From the NCBI RefSeq assembly GCF_003585765.1, contig NZ_CP021235.1:434001-498000 (forward strand): a stretch of 64,000 nucleotides of DNA. Direction: 5' to 3'. Made by a program: the position numbers and the translations under genes. Under the pieces are notes generated by a model. The model did no database searches, was not told the DNA's origin, and was given only the letters and a program-made list of their open reading frames with translations. This document shows positions 16,189-24,542 of this stretch, in pieces (position 1 is the first letter of the stretch; each line of letters opens with the position of its first letter). Source of the DNA: Pontibacter actiniarum (GTDB lineage Bacteria > Bacteroidota > Bacteroidia > Cytophagales > Hymenobacteraceae).

Positions 16189-16341
16189 ATGAAAGACAAC
16201 AGCATGAAACTGCAGCAGCGTTCAAAGAGCCACAGCCGTTTAGAGGAGCTTGGTGCTGTTGTGCTTGTCGTTTTGGAATGGAGCCATGCGGTAGCCCGGT
16301 TCTACAGAGAAGTGCTTAGGATGACGTTTAAAGTCATGTAA
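16189..16341 (+). CDS. possible 50-residue small protein
   Basis: A short frame MKDNSMKLQQRSKSHSRLEE followed by a hydrophobic stretch (LGAVVLVVLEW) and a basic end. No family recognised. The only support is a well-spaced promoter at 16120-16150 and the inverted repeat just downstream (arms TGCCTGGGG and CCCCAGGCA, 16373-16381 and 16401-16409). It could equally be a non-coding transcript. The rest of the 15885-16510 interval shows no other gene. Confidence 0.35.
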   Translation: MKDNSMKLQQRSKSHSRLEELGAVVLVVLEWSHAVARFYREVLRMTFKVM

Positions 16342-16413
16342 AATATTGTTAGTGTTAGATTGGTGAATGTCCTGCCTGGGGTGACTTTATAGTTTGCTAG
16401 CCCCAGGCAACAA

Positions 16414-16461
16414 GAAAAGCGCAGCGGCAGCCCACAGCTAAGGGTTAGCGGCTGCGTTTTG
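16414..16461 (-). terminator. terminator of the monooxygenase-like gene
   Basis: Stem CGCAGC / GCTGCG (16420-16425 with 16451-16456) extended by A/T pairs, with a T-rich tail in the minus direction, about 50 nt after the stop of the gene ending at 16511. Confidence 0.45.
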
Positions 16462-16510
16462 TTTTGGCTGAAACCGCAACGGCATTCCCTGCGCCTGCAA
16501 CAGGCTGGCC

Positions 16511-16801
16511 TTAGGCCTCCACCTGCTGTAACGACCAGGCCTGCGGCTTATCGGCGAAAAGCGTTTTGGTGGCGGGCCATACTTGCCCGAACAGCTCGGA
16601 GCCGCGGTACCTGTTCAGGTGGTCTTCTGAGTCCCACAGGCTGTAGGTGCTGTACACGTTGGGCTGGTGCAGGTCCTGCAGCAGCTCTACATGCTGGCAG
16701 CCCTCAAAGGCGCGGATTCTGGCTTTGGAGTTGCGGAAGATCTCCAGAAACTCCGCTGTTTTCTCTTCTTTAAACGTCATCCTGACGATGCGAACGATCA
16801 T
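16511..16801 (-). CDS. antibiotic biosynthesis monooxygenase (ABM) domain protein
   Basis: A 96-residue ferredoxin-like ABM domain protein: MIVRIVRMTFKEEKTAEFLE, then CQHVELLQDLHQPNVYSTYSLWDSEDHLNRY and the final FADKPQAWSLQQ. ABM proteins act as small dimeric oxygenases, heme-degrading enzymes or oligomeric scaffolds. No residue set specific to one activity is visible. The ATG at 16801 is preferred over a frame extension to 16852 because it begins directly at the domain's first strand. It is followed by the DUF62 gene on the same strand upstream. Confidence 0.83.
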   Translation of the reverse strand: MIVRIVRMTFKEEKTAEFLEIFRNSKARIRAFEGCQHVELLQDLHQPNVYSTYSLWDSEDHLNRYRGSELFGQVWPATKTLFADKPQAWSLQQVEA

Positions 16802-16802
16802 A

Positions 16803-16945
16803 GTTTGAATAACTGACTTTTGAATAATGGAATGAGGTGAATGCCTGAACACTTAATCTGCCACTCTACAGCAGCTCCAGACATTCATCTTGCCAAATGT
16901 ACAAACCACTATTCAGTTATTCAGTCACGCAGCCATTCAAAATTG
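16803..16945. repeat. AT-rich inverted repeat with ATTCAGTTATTCAGT units
   Basis: The left part (TTTGAATAACTGACTTTTGAAT) is mirrored on the right (ATTCAGTTATTCAGTCACGCAG). Similar sequence occurs at 54918-55010 and 60941-61016, always between genes. Confidence 0.45.
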
Positions 16946-16947
16946 CC

Positions 16948-17724
16948 TCAGCTGCCCGGGTAAAAGCGCACGTCCACCTGCGAGTCGAAGCCCAGGCCCA
17001 GGAGCTCGGCCGCGTGGCCTTTGTTGATGCCGATGCACAGCAGGCCCTGGCTGTTGTAGGTGCAGCAGCAGTCGCCGTCGTCTACCTGGCTGTAGTTCGG
17101 GAAGATGCGGCCAACGGTTTCGCGGCCGAAGTGGATGGTGAAGGTGCGGCCGTGGGCAATGGTTTCCACGCTGTCGCGGGTAATGTCGGTGATCAGGTTG
17201 CCGTAGCGGTCTACATGGATCACGTGGCCGGTAACGGAGTGGTCGCCGAGGCGCAGCTGGCGGTTAAACAGATGGCGGAAGTCGCTGGTGCGCTCGCCCA
17301 GCACCTCCAGGTCGCCGCCCTTGGCCAGGAACACGGCGGCAGGGGCCAGCAGGTCCTTGGCCGGGAACGGCATCAACGGGTTCTCCGCCTTCAGCTCCAC
17401 TACCTGCTCCGGCCGTCCTTCTGTGAGGAGGGCGAGCAGGCCGTTGTCGGGGAGTAAAAAGTAGTGCCCCTTGTGCTTTGCAGCATGATATTTGCCATAT
17501 TTACAGCCGAGGGTGTCTACGGCAATCAGGTGCACGGTGCCTTCCGGAAAATCACGGAACACGGCGCCGAAAACATACTCCGCCTGTGCGATGTTGTAGG
17601 GCTCCACGGCATGCGTGATATCTACGACAGGCACCTGCGGGTCTAGCGAGAGAATTTTGGCTTTTACAGCAGCCACGTAGTGGTCGCTATATCCAAAATC
17701 AGAGAGAAACGTAATTACAGCCAT
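16948..17724 (-). CDS. SAM hydroxide adenosyltransferase / SAM hydrolase (DUF62)
   Basis: Member of the family of fluorinase and chlorinase homologues that in most bacteria split S-adenosylmethionine with water or hydroxide into adenosine and methionine. The 258 residues contain the family opening ITFLSDFGYSDHYVAAVKA (Asp near residue 9 for ribose binding), VVDITHAVEPYNIAQAEYVF and the C-terminal domain with HVDRYGNLITDI (about residues 165-180). Length is normal. The physiological role, possibly control of SAM level, is unsettled. It is divergent from phoH, with about 100 AT-rich bases between. Confidence 0.9.
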   Translation of the reverse strand: MAVITFLSDFGYSDHYVAAVKAKILSLDPQVPVVDITHAVEPYNIAQAEYVFGAVFRDFPEGTVHLIAVDTLGCKYGKYHAAKHKGHYFLLPDNGLLALLTEGRPEQVVELKAENPLMPFPAKDLLAPAAVFLAKGGDLEVLGERTSDFRHLFNRQLRLGDHSVTGHVIHVDRYGNLITDITRDSVETIAHGRTFTIHFGRETVGRIFPNYSQVDDGDCCCTYNSQGLLCIGINKGHAAELLGLGFDSQVDVRFYPGS

Positions 17725-17821
17725 ATTACGAACTATAATTTGAGTAGATTTGTCTAATAATTATTGAATTTATTTAAATTAAAGAAAATATTCCCAACAT
17801 ACTATATAAGAGGGTAAACAT

Positions 17822-18859
17822 TTGGTAGAGAAAGTAATAACCTTAGAGAATATATCTCTCATTGACTTTCTGGGAACAGAGAATCAAAACATAAAACAAC
17901 TTGCTGCGGCATTCCCCAGCAGTAAGATTATATCGAGAGGTAATGAGATCAAGATTCAGGGGCAGACCCCTGAGATCACTAAAATTCATGAAATCCTTTC
18001 TTCGCTGATCGATCATTATCATAAGTTTGGAAAGATTACGCATAACAGCGTAAATAGATATCTCGGAACGGATGGTGTGACGGATGAGGAGGTTATCGTG
18101 ACTTCCCCGGACGTGATCGTGTACGGCAGCAAGGGCGGCATTATCAAAGCCAAAACGCCTAACCAGCAGAAACTGGTGGACGCGGTGGAGAAAAACGACC
18201 TGGTGTTTGCCCTGGGCCCGGCCGGTACAGGTAAAACCTACGTGTCGGTGGCCCTGGCAGTGCGGGCCCTCAAGAACAAAGAGGTGAAGAAGATCATCAT
18301 ATCCAGGCCGGTGGTAGAGGCGGGCGAGAGCCTCGGCTTTCTTCCCGGCGATATGAAGGAGAAAGTGGACCCGTACCTGCGCCCGATCTACGATGCGCTG
18401 GAGGACATGATCCCGGTGGAGAAGCTGAAGTACTACCAGGAGAACAAGATCATTGAGATAGCGCCGCTGGCTTACATGCGTGGCCGTACGCTGAACAATG
18501 CCTTCGTGCTGCTGGATGAGGCGCAGAACACCACGCCGGCCCAGATGAAGATGTTCCTGACCCGTATGGGCCCGAACGCCAAACTGATGGTGAACGGCGA
18601 CTGGTCGCAGGTGGATTTGCCGCGCAACCAACGCTCCGGCCTGATGGAGGCGCTGAACATTCTGCGTGGCGTGAAGGGCATCGGTTTCGTGGAGATGAGC
18701 GCCGAGGACGTGGTGCGCCACCGCCTGGTGCGCGACATCGTGAACGCCTACAGCAAACTGGAGGAGGAGCGCCGTGCCGCCCGCGAGGAGGCCAAGGCTG
18801 CCGAAGCCGGTGAGCCTGTAAAGGTGAACGGGCGAAGCAGGAGGAAAGTAACCGAGTAA
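17822..18859 (+). CDS. phoH: PhoH family ATPase, TTG start
   Basis: PhoH-like P-loop ATPase of 345 residues, probably an RNA-linked ATPase or helicase in the cytoplasm. An N-terminal KH-like segment (residues 1-80) precedes the ATPase, whose Walker A GPAGTGKT lies at residues 132-139 and Walker B-like strand AFVLLDEAQNTTP near residue 230. The start is TTG at 17822: an in-frame TAA at 17807-17809 rules out an upstream start, and the N-terminus MVEKVITLENISLIDFLG is typical of the family. The charged C-terminus (EEERRAAREEAKAAEAGE) is poorly conserved. Downstream is a strong terminator. Confidence 0.93.
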   Translation: MVEKVITLENISLIDFLGTENQNIKQLAAAFPSSKIISRGNEIKIQGQTPEITKIHEILSSLIDHYHKFGKITHNSVNRYLGTDGVTDEEVIVTSPDVIVYGSKGGIIKAKTPNQQKLVDAVEKNDLVFALGPAGTGKTYVSVALAVRALKNKEVKKIIISRPVVEAGESLGFLPGDMKEKVDPYLRPIYDALEDMIPVEKLKYYQENKIIEIAPLAYMRGRTLNNAFVLLDEAQNTTPAQMKMFLTRMGPNAKLMVNGDWSQVDLPRNQRSGLMEALNILRGVKGIGFVEMSAEDVVRHRLVRDIVNAYSKLEEERRAAREEAKAAEAGEPVKVNGRSRRKVTE

Positions 18860-18923
18860 GCAGCTGGTTGTCCTCTTCCCGGATGCAGGGAGTTTTCTTT
18901 AGATTTATACTTGATAAGCATAC

Positions 18924-18958
18924 CGTCGAGACGCAAGCCCTTGCGTCTCGACGTTTTT
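18924..18958 (+). terminator. terminator after phoH
   Basis: Perfect 14-bp stem (18924-18937 with 18940-18953, core GAGACGCAAG) followed by TTTTTAT. The ATG of the next gene (18971) follows at once. The GAGACGCA arms recur at 63643-63670. Confidence 0.92.
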
Positions 18959-18970
18959 ATAGACTGTTAC

Positions 18971-19399
18971 ATGATTGAGCTAAAGCGTGTTGACAACGAG
19001 CAGGACCTGAAGGCTGCCTTCGCCATTCGCGAGAAAGTGTTTGTGCAGGAGCAGCAAGTGCCCCGCGATGCCGAGTATGATGAGCATGAGCCGGTTGCCA
19101 GCCATTACCTGGCCACCTATGCGGGAGTAGCCTGCGGAGCCGCCCGCTGGCGCAAAACAGATGCCGGCGTTAAGCTGGAGCGCTTTGCCGTGCTGCCGGC
19201 CTACCGCAACAAAAACGTAGGAGGCGCGGTATTGAAGGCTGTGCTACAAGATGTACAGGCAGAACAGCCCCACCAGAAGATTTACCTGCACGCCCAGCTG
19301 CCGGCCGTAAACTTCTACAAGCGCCACGGCTTTGTGGAAGAAGGCGACATGTTCAGCGAGTGTGCTATCAACCACTATAAAATGATTTACAGAGGCTGA
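18971..19399 (+). CDS. GNAT family N-acetyltransferase (ElaA/YjcF type)
   Basis: Acetyl-CoA-dependent acetyltransferase of 142 residues. The start IELKRVDNEQDLKAAFAIRE and block IREKVFVQEQQVPRDAEYDE match the ElaA/YjcF group. The acetyl-CoA-binding region is LERFAVLPAYRNKNVGGAVL (about residues 70-90; R/Q-x-x-G-x-G/A form), and the end FYKRHGFVEEGDMFSECAINHYKM is typical. Its TGA overlaps the ATG of comEC (TGATG), so the two are co-translated. Substrate unknown. The ATG at 18971 was preferred to an in-frame start at 18911, which lies inside the terminator. Confidence 0.9.
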   Translation: MIELKRVDNEQDLKAAFAIREKVFVQEQQVPRDAEYDEHEPVASHYLATYAGVACGAARWRKTDAGVKLERFAVLPAYRNKNVGGAVLKAVLQDVQAEQPHQKIYLHAQLPAVNFYKRHGFVEEGDMFSECAINHYKMIYRG

Positions 19400-21510
19400 T
19401 GCTTCGGTGGGCGCCATACCCGTTTGTGCGCATCACCCTCAGTTTTGTGGCAGGTGTTCTGCTGTACCTTGTGTTGGGCAGGCAGTCCGGGTTTAGCCTC
19501 GGGTTGCTTGCCTTTTTCTTTGCCTGCTTTGTAGCGGCTTTCCTGCTCGCCAAGAAGTATAAAGCCGCCTTTGCCTGGGATGTTGCCGGTATACTTGGCC
19601 TGCTTACCTGGTTTGCCCTGGGGCTTGCCGTGGCAGAGCAGCGCACCGAGCTTCATCAGCCCAGCCACCTGACGCACCTGCAGGCGCAGCCAGCCTACTA
19701 TACTGGTGTGGTGGCGGATTACGTGGTGCAGAAGCCCGACTACCAGAGCACCGTGCTGAAGGTAAGGCAGGTGCAGGTAAACGGCCAGTGGCGGGAGGCC
19801 ACCGGCAAAGTACAGCTCTCGGTCCCCCATGATTCGGAGCAGCCATTCGAACTCAACTATGGCGATGTGCTCCTCGTGAAAGGGGCGCCGCAGCCGGTAG
19901 CCCCGCCCCTCAACCCCAACCAGTTCGATTACAGCGCCTTCCTGGCGAACAAAAACATTTACCACCGGCATTACCTGCAGCCGTTCCAGTACCAGAAGGT
20001 TGCCTCTGAGCCTCCTAACCCCATCTTATACTACAGCATTCAACTGCGGCGGCGGCTGGACGGGGTGCTGCGCGAGCGGGTAGGGGAGAAGCGGGAGTAT
20101 GCCATCGCCTCGGCGCTCCTGCTGGGGGTGAAGGACGAGCTGGACAACAGCATCCGGCAAGCCTACGCCGACACGGGCACTATGCACGTGCTGGCGGTGT
20201 CGGGGCTGCATGTCGGATTGATTTACACGGTGCTGATGCTCCTGCTGGCAAAGTTCAACGCAACGGCACGGCAACGCTGGGTGGGCGCGGCGCTGGTGCT
20301 GGCCGTGCTTTGGCTGTATGCCTTCGTCACTGGTTTGTCGCCCTCGGTGCTGCGGGCAGTGCTGATGTTTAGCCTGGCGACGGTCGGGCTGGCGCTCCGG
20401 CGGAAAACCGTTATCTACAACACGGTGGCCGTGGCGGCGCTGGTGCTGCTCCTGGTTAACCCCTATAACCTGCTGGAGGTGGGTTTTCAGCTCTCGTTCC
20501 TGGCCGTGCTGGGCATCGTGTACCTGCAGCCGAAGCTGTACGGCCTGCTGGAGATAAAGCACTGGCTCGCCGACTTTATCTGGGCGTACTTTGCGGTGGC
20601 GGTAGCGGCGCAGCTGGCCACGTTCCCGCTCGGGCTGTACTACTTTCACCAGTTCCCGGTGTACTTCTGGCTGGCCAATATTGTGGTGGTGCCGCTGGCG
20701 ACGCTGGTGCTGTATTCGGGTATGGTGGCGCTGTTGTTTAGCTGGGTGCCCGGGGTGAGCGATTGGCTGTTCGACCTGCACCTGGTGCTGACCTATCTCA
20801 TGAACGACTTTAACGTGTGGGTGCAGCGCTGGCCGCAGGCACTCATCAACGGCATCGATATTTCCCTGCTGCAAACCTGCCTGCTCTACCTGTTGCTGTT
20901 CGCGGCTATGCTCTTCCTGGCGCGCAAGAGGCTGCGCTACCTGGTGGTGGCAGTAGCGGTGGTGGCTGCCCTGGCTGGGCAGGAGGTGTGGGAAGAGGTA
21001 AGGCAGGAGGGGCAACGGCAGCTGGCTGTGTACAGCGTGCGCGGCAGCACAGGTATTGGGCTGGTGCAGGGGCAAAGGGCGGTGCTGCTGGCAGACTCCT
21101 CTTTGCTGCGGCACCCCGGCAATTATACTTTTAATGTACAGCCGCATCTGTGGCAGGTTGGTGTTCAGCAGCCTGAGTTTATTCCTTTTGAGAAGGCTAC
21201 GGCCGGTTTCTCGCCTGTAGCCGCGCTGCCGGACAGCAACCAACTGCTGGTGTGGCAGGGGCAGCGCTGGCTTATACTTTCGCACCCGCCCAGGTTGCAG
21301 CCTGCCTCCGGCTTTGCCGTCGATTACCTGCTCCTGCGCCATAACGTGCGGCTAAAGCCGGAGGAACTGCAGGCGTATACTTTCAAGAAGCTGATCCTGG
21401 ATGCCTCCAGCGCCCCCTGGTACCGCCGGCGCCTGCACCAGCAACTCGATACGCTCGGGATCCCTTACTACGATGTGGCCGACTCCGGTGCGTTTGTGCT
21501 TCGGCTGTAG
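19399..21510 (+). CDS. comEC: ComEC/Rec2 family DNA-uptake channel, degenerate C-terminal domain
   Basis: Inner-membrane channel for single-stranded DNA during natural transformation. The 703 residues have three N-terminal membrane helices, a DUF4131/OB-like periplasmic domain (about residues 70-215, with LNPNQFDYSAFLANKNIYHR), then the Competence domain with roughly eight helices (about residues 225-560, with MHVLAVSGLHVGLIYTVLML). The last 150 residues resemble the metallo-beta-lactamase-like domain by position (LAVYSVRGSTGIGLVQGQRA), but the HxHxDH metal motif is absent, so nuclease activity there is unlikely. It overlaps the GNAT gene. No other com gene is nearby. Confidence 0.88.
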   Translation: MLRWAPYPFVRITLSFVAGVLLYLVLGRQSGFSLGLLAFFFACFVAAFLLAKKYKAAFAWDVAGILGLLTWFALGLAVAEQRTELHQPSHLTHLQAQPAYYTGVVADYVVQKPDYQSTVLKVRQVQVNGQWREATGKVQLSVPHDSEQPFELNYGDVLLVKGAPQPVAPPLNPNQFDYSAFLANKNIYHRHYLQPFQYQKVASEPPNPILYYSIQLRRRLDGVLRERVGEKREYAIASALLLGVKDELDNSIRQAYADTGTMHVLAVSGLHVGLIYTVLMLLLAKFNATARQRWVGAALVLAVLWLYAFVTGLSPSVLRAVLMFSLATVGLALRRKTVIYNTVAVAALVLLLVNPYNLLEVGFQLSFLAVLGIVYLQPKLYGLLEIKHWLADFIWAYFAVAVAAQLATFPLGLYYFHQFPVYFWLANIVVVPLATLVLYSGMVALLFSWVPGVSDWLFDLHLVLTYLMNDFNVWVQRWPQALINGIDISLLQTCLLYLLLFAAMLFLARKRLRYLVVAVAVVAALAGQEVWEEVRQEGQRQLAVYSVRGSTGIGLVQGQRAVLLADSSLLRHPGNYTFNVQPHLWQVGVQQPEFIPFEKATAGFSPVAALPDSNQLLVWQGQRWLILSHPPRLQPASGFAVDYLLLRHNVRLKPEELQAYTFKKLILDASSAPWYRRRLHQQLDTLGIPYYDVADSGAFVLRL

Positions 21511-21816
21511 CCTTGTGGCAGAAGGAGAGGCGGGAGCTAAGCAAGTACAGGCTTCGGAGCTGTGGCGCTGCAGGGGCAACCCACCGCTGCTCCGAAGCGA
21601 AACGTTGGCAGGGACGATAAACGCTTTTGCCAATTCGCTGCAGGTGTCAGCTGCCTCATGGGCCGGTTAGAAGTGTGTGTGGTAGCGGCAATCATGAACT
21701 GGCAGATCTGGCTGATCCTGTTCACCGACTAGCTCACGAGAAGGCAAGAGCTTAAGTGGCTGGAAAGGCTTAAAAAAGCAAAAAGCTCCATTCAGATAGA
21801 ACAGAGCTTTGAGATG
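21511..21816. other. intergenic region with stem-loop
   Basis: About 305 bases after comEC without a convincing gene. It contains a perfect 10-bp inverted repeat GCTTCGGAGC / GCTCCGAAGC (21551-21560 and 21589-21598), extended inside by GTGG/CCAC. No T run follows. Confidence 0.45.
21778..21810 (-). terminator. terminator after tRNA-Leu (GAG)
   Basis: Stem AAAGCTC / GAGCTTT (21782-21788 with 21804-21810), with a T run on the minus strand, just 3' of the tRNA. Confidence 0.75.
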
Positions 21817-21898
21817 TGCGCACGGGGAGATTCGAACTCCCACACCCGAAGGCACCACCCCCTCAAGATGGCGTGTCTACCGATTTCACCACGTGCGC
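21817..21898 (-). tRNA. tRNA-Leu (anticodon GAG)
   Basis: 82-nt tRNA on the minus strand: acceptor GCGCACG / CGTGCGC, D-loop AAATCGGTAGACACG, anticodon stem CCATC / GGTGG with loop TTGAGGG (anticodon GAG, reads CUC and CUU), T-loop AGTTCGAATCT. CCA not encoded. Confidence 0.95.
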
Positions 21899-22193
21899 TG
21901 GTAAAAGGTGGATGCAAAAGTAAGGAGGCAACCTGACATATGCAACGGCAAACACCCTAAAATTAGACCTAATTTATACTTTATGCTTAAAAGAGGTAGA
22001 AGAAGAACCTAAGCCTATACTTGCTTGTTAGCCTTAGGAAAGGTGAACGTGAAGCCAATAAGCGAGGGGGAACTATAACTTTTTAAAGTTTAAGTAGCTG
22101 TTGGTTTCCAGGTAATAAAGGTTTATACTTGCCTTTGTGCCTGTGCCGTAGTTGGTTAGCACCTGAATGTAGGCCTGTTTTCGGAAAGGAGTT

Positions 22194-22952
22194 ATGAGCA
22201 TAGAAATACGTGGACTGTCGAAGAAGTTTGGAAAAAACGATGTGCTGCAGGAGCTGAGCCTCAGCATTGAGCAAGGGCAGATTTACTGCCTGCTGGGTAA
22301 GAACGGGGTTGGCAAGAGCACCTTTCTCAATTGCATCCTGGACCTGGTGCAGCCCGACAGCGGCCACGTTACGCTCTTCGGCAAAGACTACCATCAGCAC
22401 CAGCTGGAGGTAAAACAGAACCTCGGCGCCCTGTGCGAAGACAATCCCCTTATCGAAGAGTTTACCGGCCTGGAGTACCTGAACTTCGTGTCCAGGCTGT
22501 ACAAGCTTCCCCCTGCAGAGGCCGAGGAGCGCATCAGCAGCCTGGTGAGCTACTTCTTCTCAGACAAGAACTCCCTGCACAAGAACATCGCAGGCTACTC
22601 CACCGGCATGAAGAAAAAGGTGGGCATTGCGGCGGCCATGCTGCACAAGCCCCGGGTGCTGATACTGGACGAGCCTTTTACCGGCCTGGACCCCATTGCC
22701 GCCCAGCTGCTGGTGCAGCTTATCCGCAGTTACCGCAACGGCAACCGTGTGATCCTGATCTCGTCGCATGACCTGAACTATGTAGAGAAGATCGCCACCC
22801 ACATCGGCGTGCTCAACGACGGGCAGCTGATGTACAACGGGTCGGTGCAGGAGTTTACCATGAACGGGGCCAACCTCATAGACCAGGCGCTGTTCCAGCT
22901 GCTGTTGCCGCACCACAATGCCGAAGCCAAGCTGGACTGGATGCTCACCTGA
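22194..22952 (+). CDS. ABC transporter ATP-binding protein
   Basis: Nucleotide-binding subunit of 252 residues. Walker A is GKNGVGKST (about residue 37), the signature is the variant YSTGMKKKVGIA (about residue 137), and Walker B VLILDEPFTGLDP is followed by the H-loop in ISSHDLNYVEKIA. The signature and C-terminus are like CcmA/NatA-type exporters. It precedes a DUF5687 membrane protein by 82 nt, which should be its permease partner. Substrate unknown. Confidence 0.92.
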   Translation: MSIEIRGLSKKFGKNDVLQELSLSIEQGQIYCLLGKNGVGKSTFLNCILDLVQPDSGHVTLFGKDYHQHQLEVKQNLGALCEDNPLIEEFTGLEYLNFVSRLYKLPPAEAEERISSLVSYFFSDKNSLHKNIAGYSTGMKKKVGIAAAMLHKPRVLILDEPFTGLDPIAAQLLVQLIRSYRNGNRVILISSHDLNYVEKIATHIGVLNDGQLMYNGSVQEFTMNGANLIDQALFQLLLPHHNAEAKLDWMLT

Positions 22953-23034
22953 ATTGGCTACAAGGTGCAGGGGAAATGCATCAGCACAGCCGGCGTCACC
23001 CTTTTCGCTCCGCTTTAACCTCTTAACTAATTAC

Positions 23035-24396
23035 ATGGATCTGATTTCATTCTCCTGTCGCGCCCGTATCCGCAGCTTATTCAGGCACAAACGTCTGCAG
23101 CGCCTGCTGCTGTTGGCTTTCGGCGTGGCGGCGGCAGGCACCTACAGCTGGATGTTCGCCTTTCTGCTGGAGCAGGCAGGGCAGGGCGGGCTTCACCCCA
23201 GCGTAGAGAAGGTGCTGGAGTATACCAACCTGTTTATGCTGGCGATCATTATCCTGAAGGGCTTCTTTCCTGCGTATGTGCCCAAAGCAAACCTGATCCA
23301 CCCGCTGTACCCGGTCTCGGTGCTGCAGCGCTTTCGCACTGAAGTGATCGTGGAGCTGGTATCGCCGCTTTACTTTGTGCTGCTGATCTTCCTGGTGTTG
23401 CTGTTTGTGCTGGCGCCGGAGTACACGGTGCTGCACCTGATGCAAAGCCTGCTGGTTATCCTGACGGCGCACGTAACCCTGCGCTCGCTGCAGGTGTTTG
23501 TGGAGCGGAAGATGCGCTGGCGGGATGTGAACTTTTACTCCGCCGTGGTTATGGCGGGAGCGTTTGTGGCCCTGCAGGTGCGCGCCCCCATGTTTATGCC
23601 GGCTACCGAATGGCTGATGCTGGTGGTGCACATGGCGGCACTCGGAGCCCTGGTTGCCGCAAGCTTCTTTCTGGAGAAGGCTGCCGTTGAGCCGCGCCGC
23701 AAAACAGTAAACTATAGCAGCGACGCCCGCCGCAGCCTGGGCTGGCGCCTGTTTAAGAACCATAAGCTGGCCCGCCAGATGCTTGTATTCGGCTTTGCCT
23801 TTAAAGTCATTGTGCTCGCCGCTGACGCCTTCGCCTTCACCAAGAAGGGGGAACACATCTTTGATGAGATCGTGACGCTGTGGCTCTTTGTAGGGCCTCT
23901 GGTGGTGTTCTCGTATGTGTTCAACAATGTCTGGGGCTTCTACCGCAACCTGTGGCTGACAGTGGAGCGATCCAGCGGCACAAGCAAAGGCTTCATCACG
24001 GCCACCTGGATGGCCCTGCGGCTGCCGCTACTGTTAGATGCCGGCATCACCTTTGTGTATGTCGCGATCTTCAACCACCAGGATGCCTTCTTTATTGTAA
24101 TGATGTACGTGGCCGGTGTGCTGATTATGACGCCGCTAAGTATGATTGCCTCTATCGCCAGCCCGAAAGCCGTGTCCGGCGGCCTGTTTAGCTTCAGTGC
24201 CAAGTCCTCTTACCTGTTCAACTTTATCTCGATCGGGTTGTTTAGCCTGTTATTTCTGCCGCTCATACACCCGCTGCTTTACCTGGTGTACCCGGTGCTG
24301 GTGGGAGGGGTGCTGTTTGCGCTGGTAGCCGTGCTAAGGGAGTACCCGAGGTACAAATACAGGCTCTTCGAAACGCACTTCAAGGCAGAGGCCTAA
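23035..24396 (+). CDS. DUF5687 family membrane protein, likely ABC permease
   Basis: A polytopic membrane protein of 453 residues with about ten hydrophobic segments. It resembles the Bacteroidota DUF5687 family, which commonly follows an ABC ATPase gene and is thought to be its permease. The ATG at 23035 is chosen because upstream in-frame codons (to 22918) lie inside the ATPase gene and give a non-hydrophobic N-terminus. The start MDLISFSCRARIRSLFRHKR is amphipathic and basic, as in related permeases. No soluble domain or catalytic motif is seen. The cargo is unknown. Confidence 0.8.
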   Translation: MDLISFSCRARIRSLFRHKRLQRLLLLAFGVAAAGTYSWMFAFLLEQAGQGGLHPSVEKVLEYTNLFMLAIIILKGFFPAYVPKANLIHPLYPVSVLQRFRTEVIVELVSPLYFVLLIFLVLLFVLAPEYTVLHLMQSLLVILTAHVTLRSLQVFVERKMRWRDVNFYSAVVMAGAFVALQVRAPMFMPATEWLMLVVHMAALGALVAASFFLEKAAVEPRRKTVNYSSDARRSLGWRLFKNHKLARQMLVFGFAFKVIVLAADAFAFTKKGEHIFDEIVTLWLFVGPLVVFSYVFNNVWGFYRNLWLTVERSSGTSKGFITATWMALRLPLLLDAGITFVYVAIFNHQDAFFIVMMYVAGVLIMTPLSMIASIASPKAVSGGLFSFSAKSSYLFNFISIGLFSLLFLPLIHPLLYLVYPVLVGGVLFALVAVLREYPRYKYRLFETHFKAEA

Positions 24397-24542
24397 CCCG
24401 GCCTGCAGCAGCATGCTGCAAGTGCTAGCAGAAAGCTGCGCTGCCTTCAGCGGCCGTGCGGCGGCCGTGTTTGTATGGCCGGAGTAGCAGGCTGTGGGGA
24501 GCGCTATGGCTGAAATAATAGGCGGTGCGGACTTCTCCGCCG

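Noticed and set aside
20026-21342. 438-codon open frame on the minus strand
   Set aside because: Opposite comEC; composition dominated by Gln, His and Arg from the antisense of Leu/Val codons, no domain.
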